Positions 4,525 to 6,902 of a stretch of 6,902 bases of DNA are shown here, piece by piece (positions within the stretch are counted from its first letter, which is position 1; each line of letters starts with the position of its first letter). This stretch comes from JBAXGE01 sp044344145. Its GTDB lineage: Bacteria; Planctomycetota; Phycisphaerae; WQYP01. The stretch covers positions 1-6,902 of the forward strand of contig JBIJDM010000159.1 in the NCBI GenBank assembly GCA_044344145.1, given 5' to 3'. The position numbers were made by a program, and so were the translations under genes. Under the pieces are notes generated by a model that worked only from the letters and a program-made list of their open reading frames with translations, made no database searches and was not told where the DNA came from.

Positions 4525-5691
4525 ATGGCAAAGTCCGCTACCCCCAAAAATAAGTTCACTTTCGGTCTCTGGACCGTCAGCAATATCGGCCGCGATCCCT
4601 TCGGCAGCCCCACCCGCGAACCCATCTCCCCGATGCAGGCCTGCGACCTGCTGGGCGAAGTCGGCGGCGTCTACGGCGTGAACTTCCACGATAACGACCT
4701 GATCCCGATTGATGCCAGCCCCGCCAAGAAGAAACAGATTTGCGCGGACTTCAAGAAAGCCCTCGCCAATAACGGCCTGTGCGTGCCCATGGCCACCACC
4801 AACCTGTTCAGCGACCCGGTCTTCAAGGACGGCGCCTTCACCAGCGGCGACCCCAAGGTCCGCGCCTATGCCATCCAAAAGACCATGGCCTCGATGGATC
4901 TGGGGGCCGAATTCGGCGCCAAGATTTACGTCTTCTGGGGCGGCCGCGAAGGTTCCGAAACCGACGCCGGCAAGGACCCCGCCGATGGCGTCAAGCGCTT
5001 CCGCGACTCGATTGATTTCCTGTGCGAATATTCCAAGGCCCAGAACTATGGCTATCGCTTTGCCCTGGAAGCCAAGCCCAACGAACCCCGCGGCAACATC
5101 TACTTTGCCACCACCGGCAACTATCTGGCCCTGATCAGCACGCTCAAGAACCATGAAATGGTCGGCGTGAACCCCGAAGTCGCCCATGAAACCATGGCCG
5201 GGCTGAACTTTGTGCATCATGTCGCCCAGGCGCTGGAAGCCGGCAAGCTGTTCCACATTGATCTCAACGATCAGGAAATCGGCCGCTTCGATCAGGACTT
5301 CCGTTTCGGCGCTGCCAACATCAAACAGGCGTTTTTCCTCGTCAAGCTGCTCAGCGATCACGGCTATAACGGCCCGCTGCACTTTGATGCCCATGCCTAT
5401 CGCTGCGAAGATTACAACGGCGTCAAGGACTTTGCCAAGGGTTGCATCCGCACCTTCGAAATCCTCCAGGCCAAGGTGGCCAAGTTCAACAAGGACAAGG
5501 AAATCCAGAGCCTGGTCAAGCAGATCAACATCTTTGACGAAGCCGCCGACGGGCTCATCGCCAACTACTCGCCCGAGGCCGTCAAGACGCTCAAGACCGC
5601 GAAGTTCGACCGCAAGGCCATCGCGGCCCGCGGCCTGCCGTACGAACGGCTGGATCAACTCACCATGGAAATCATCATGGGCGTGCGCTAA
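4525..5691 (+). CDS. xylA: Xylose isomerase, class I
   Basis: A 388-residue TIM-barrel enzyme that interconverts D-xylose and D-xylulose (and glucose and fructose) in the cytoplasm. The length matches the short class I enzymes of Thermus and Streptomyces (about 387). All catalytic residues are visible, offset by one from Streptomyces numbering after a one-residue insertion: His55 and Asp58 in FHDND; Trp138; Glu182 and Lys184 in LEAKPNEPRG; Glu218 and His221 in NPEVAHE; Asp246 in FHIDLN; Asp256 and Asp258 in FDQDFRFG; and Asp288 in HFDAHA. Phe26, which completes the neighbouring subunit's site, is in RDPFG. EAKPNEP has Ala where relatives have Pro. The ATG at 4525 is used, not an upstream in-frame GTG at 4456: AGAAAGG at 4511-4517 lies 7 bases away, and homology begins near KFTFGLWT. 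The leader carries a small stem (4476-4480/4488-4492) and the palindrome AGTTAACT (4497-4504). No other xylose genes are nearby. Confidence 0.97.
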   Translation: MAKSATPKNKFTFGLWTVSNIGRDPFGSPTREPISPMQACDLLGEVGGVYGVNFHDNDLIPIDASPAKKKQICADFKKALANNGLCVPMATTNLFSDPVFKDGAFTSGDPKVRAYAIQKTMASMDLGAEFGAKIYVFWGGREGSETDAGKDPADGVKRFRDSIDFLCEYSKAQNYGYRFALEAKPNEPRGNIYFATTGNYLALISTLKNHEMVGVNPEVAHETMAGLNFVHHVAQALEAGKLFHIDLNDQEIGRFDQDFRFGAANIKQAFFLVKLLSDHGYNGPLHFDAHAYRCEDYNGVKDFAKGCIRTFEILQAKVAKFNKDKEIQSLVKQINIFDEAADGLIANYSPEAVKTLKTAKFDRKAIAARGLPYERLDQLTMEIIMGVR

Positions 5692-5722
5692 GCACGCGGC
5701 TTGAAATCTAAGACACCTTCCA

Positions 5723-5750
5723 CCCCCGGCCCCGCAGGCCGGGGGTTTTT
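5723..5750 (+). terminator. Rho-independent terminator of xylA
   Basis: A perfect 9-bp GC stem (CCCCCGGCC at 5723-5731, GGCCGGGGG at 5737-5745) with a 5-base loop is followed immediately by five T residues (5746-5750). It lies 31 bases after the xylA stop and separates xylA from the downstream transporter gene. Confidence 0.93.
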
Positions 5751-5780
5751 GTTGCGCCGCGGGCATTTCCCCCCGTCTTT

Positions 5781-5832
5781 AATGCGCAGCATTTCGTGGA
5801 GTGCGGTAATGCCGGTACCCCGGCTTTACCGC
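5781..5832. repeat. Composite hairpin repeat between xylA and the transporter gene
   Basis: AATGC (5781-5785) and GCATT (5789-5793) form a perfect stem with a 3-base GCA loop. After the linker TCGTGGAGT, a second long hairpin follows: GCGGTAA (5803-5809) pairs with TTACCGC (5826-5832), then a T-T mismatch, then GCCGG (5811-5815) pairs with CCGGC (5820-5824) around the loop TACC. The layout (small 3-base-loop stem, linker, larger stem) parallels the copies at 51-98 and 6759-6801, although the linker differs. I recall GTGGAGTGCGG...CCGCTTT elements as common in Verrucomicrobia. Confidence 0.6.
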
Positions 5833-5894
5833 TTTATCAGTCAGACCGGCCCCAAATCCAAACCAACCACCCCCGGCCATGCGCAACCTGTTAT

Positions 5895-5923
5895 TTGCCA
5901 GCACCCGGCCCATCCTCTAAACT
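5895..5923 (+). promoter_or_regulatory. Promoter for a probably leaderless transporter mRNA
   Basis: TTGCCA (5895-5900, 5 of 6 matches) is followed by exactly 17 bases and then TAAACT (5918-5923, 4 of 6 matches). Only 7 bases separate the -10 box from the ATG at 5931, so transcription would begin at or one base before the start codon. No Shine-Dalgarno sequence precedes this ATG, which agrees with a leaderless transcript. Confidence 0.55.
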
Positions 5924-5930
5924 CTGCGGC

Positions 5931-6695
5931 ATGACAACCTTCTACATCATGATCGCCGCGTTTATCGCCGGAGGCATGAATGCCCTCGCGGGGGGCGGTA
6001 CGTTCGTATTGTTCCCCACCCTCACCGGCGTGGCGGGCTTATCGGATAAAGTCGCCAACATCGCCAGCACGCTAGGCCTGTGGCCCGCCAGCGCCGCCAC
6101 CGTGGTCACCGCGCGGCGCGATCTGGCTCACATCCCGCGCAAGCTGCTCTGGACCATGGCGCTCATTTCGCTCGTGGGCGGGGCCAGCGGCGCCTGGACG
6201 CTGCTCAACACCAGCGAACGCACCTTTACCTACCTCATCCCCTGGCTGCTGGCCTTTGCCACGCTGGTCTTTGCCTTTGCCAAACCCATTGCCCGCTGGG
6301 CGGGACGTCATCAGGGCGAACGCCACACCGGCTGGACCGTGGCGGTACTGAGTCTGCAAATCGTCATCGCATTTTATGGGGGTTACTTTGGCGCCGGCAT
6401 CGGCGTGCTGATGCTGGCGGGGCTGAGTTTTCTGGGGCTGGAAGACCTGCACCAATGCAACGCCCTCAAGGTGCTGCTGGCCACGGTGATCAACGCCACC
6501 GCCACGGTGGTATTCCTCAGCGCCACCATCCCCTGGGCCTACGTGCTGCCCATGATCGCCGCCTCCATCACCGGCGGCGTGCTGGGCATGAAACTCGCCC
6601 GGCGCCTCCCCGCCGACAAACTCCGCGGCGTGATTCTGCTGGTGGGCATCACCCTGACGCTGGCGTATTTCTGGAAAGTCTACGGGGCGAAATAA
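5931..6695 (+). CDS. TauE/SafE family membrane transporter
   Basis: A 254-residue, strongly hydrophobic protein of the TauE/SafE (DUF81) family, predicted to export or carry sulfite, sulfoacetate or other small organic anions across the inner membrane; the substrate cannot be told from sequence. About 7-8 membrane segments are visible, near 2-19, 24-35, 44-61, 73-92, 101-118, 134-166, 179-199, 203-221 and 233-250, some of which are half-segments. The two-fold internal repeat typical of the family is visible: NALAGGGTFVLFPTL (17-31) in the first half and GYFGAGIGVLMLAGL (151-165) in the second. The length is normal. The ATG at 5931 is preferred to an upstream in-frame GTG at 5796: the extension is polar, runs through the hairpin repeat, and lacks family similarity. 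Transcription is probably separate from xylA because of the terminator and the promoter just upstream. Confidence 0.88.
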   Translation: MTTFYIMIAAFIAGGMNALAGGGTFVLFPTLTGVAGLSDKVANIASTLGLWPASAATVVTARRDLAHIPRKLLWTMALISLVGGASGAWTLLNTSERTFTYLIPWLLAFATLVFAFAKPIARWAGRHQGERHTGWTVAVLSLQIVIAFYGGYFGAGIGVLMLAGLSFLGLEDLHQCNALKVLLATVINATATVVFLSATIPWAYVLPMIAASITGGVLGMKLARRLPADKLRGVILLVGITLTLAYFWKVYGAK

Positions 6696-6758
6696 GGTTT
6701 ATCGGGAATTTCTCGGGTAGAGATATGATCTTCGTTACGGGGTAATGCGTTTATTCTT

Positions 6759-6801
6759 CGCCCCAAAGGGGCGGTATTTCAATAGCCCAGGGCAACGCCC
6801 T
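6759..6801. repeat. Composite hairpin repeat, right copy
   Basis: CGCCCC (6759-6764) and GGGGCG (6768-6773) form a perfect 6-bp stem with loop AAA. The linker AATAGCCCA (6781-6789) is identical to that at 74-82. It leads into AGGGC (6789-6793) and GCCCT (6797-6801) with loop AAC. The architecture matches the left copy at 51-98, but both stems have different sequences that still pair perfectly. It could terminate transcription from the transporter gene, 63 bases upstream, although no T-tract follows. Confidence 0.7.
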
Positions 6802-6817
6802 CGTTGTTACACACAAG

Positions 6818-6901
6818 TCACGGGCTGCGAATTTGTCCCTTGGGACCAAACATCTCCCACGCCCAAGCCAGATCATACATCCGCTGTAGTCCGATCCACA
6901 T
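6818..6901 (-). other. Possible 3' end of a leftward gene at the right edge
   Basis: On the minus strand, a frame open from the window edge encodes 27 residues (MWIGLQRMYDLAWAWEMFGP, then KGQIRSP) and ends at the stop at 6818-6820. It could be the C-terminus of a gene lying mostly outside the window, or the start of a tiny ORF. A second minus frame is also open from the edge and runs on into the hairpin repeat, so reading-frame openness is not informative here. The region 6696-6902 otherwise holds only the repeat. Confidence 0.15.
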
Positions 6902-6902
6902 C

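Noticed and set aside
4495..5766. 423-codon open frame on the minus strand opposite xylA
   Set aside because: It is a shadow of the GC-rich, codon-biased xylA gene. Its translation is low-complexity (rich in Gly, Ala, Val, Asp) with no recognisable family, and it covers the xylA terminator.
5796..5930. 45-residue N-terminal extension of the TauE-like protein from a GTG
   Set aside because: It starts within the hairpin repeat and is polar and Pro-rich. The family begins at a hydrophobic segment, as in the product from 5931.
5701..5934. 77-codon open frame after xylA
   Set aside because: It runs through the xylA terminator and the hairpin repeat, lacks a ribosome site, and its translation resembles no protein.

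Overview
The window looks like a chromosomal segment from a PVC-group bacterium, most likely Verrucomicrobiota or a close relative. The basis is indirect. The intergenic spaces carry dense short-hairpin repeats (a stem with a 3-base ATC, AAA or GCA loop, a fixed AATAGCCCA linker, then a second stem) and degenerate TCCGTG/TCTGTG pyrimidine-strand repeats. I associate these with Verrucomicrobia and Planctomycetes genomes. The xylose isomerase is the short class I type, closest by eye to the Thermus form. No rRNA or other phylogenetic marker is present, so the assignment is tentative.

Layout. Bases 1-323 are non-coding: a palindrome cluster (8-151), then a promoter-like site. Next come three rightward genes with low codon bias: a small lipoprotein (324-695), a DUF2971 protein (760-1542) and a membrane-anchored DUF4230 protein (1823-2452). 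Facing them, and transcribed leftward, is an apparent two-gene operon: a TPR-like lipoprotein (4134 to 3322) followed by a trypsin-like serine peptidase lipoprotein (3270 to 2479). A 390-base divergent gap (4135-4524) holds the tandem-repeat tracts. It is followed by two rightward, more GC-rich genes: xylA (4525-5691) with a strong intrinsic terminator, and a TauE/SafE-type membrane transporter (5931-6695) that appears to be expressed from a leaderless mRNA. The right end (6696-6902) carries another composite hairpin repeat and no convincing gene.

How the genes fit together. xylA and the TauE-like gene look like ordinary chromosomal genes, each with its own transcription unit (terminator and separate promoter between them). 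The 324-4134 block has a different character. Four of its five products carry export or membrane signals, none is a recognised core gene, and its base composition is lower (hand counts of 38-47% GC in two 60-base samples, against 58-67% in xylA and tauE samples). I read it as an accessory, envelope-directed block set between repeat-rich spacers. The trypsin/TPR lipoprotein pair is the most interesting candidate for an uncharacterised two-component function.
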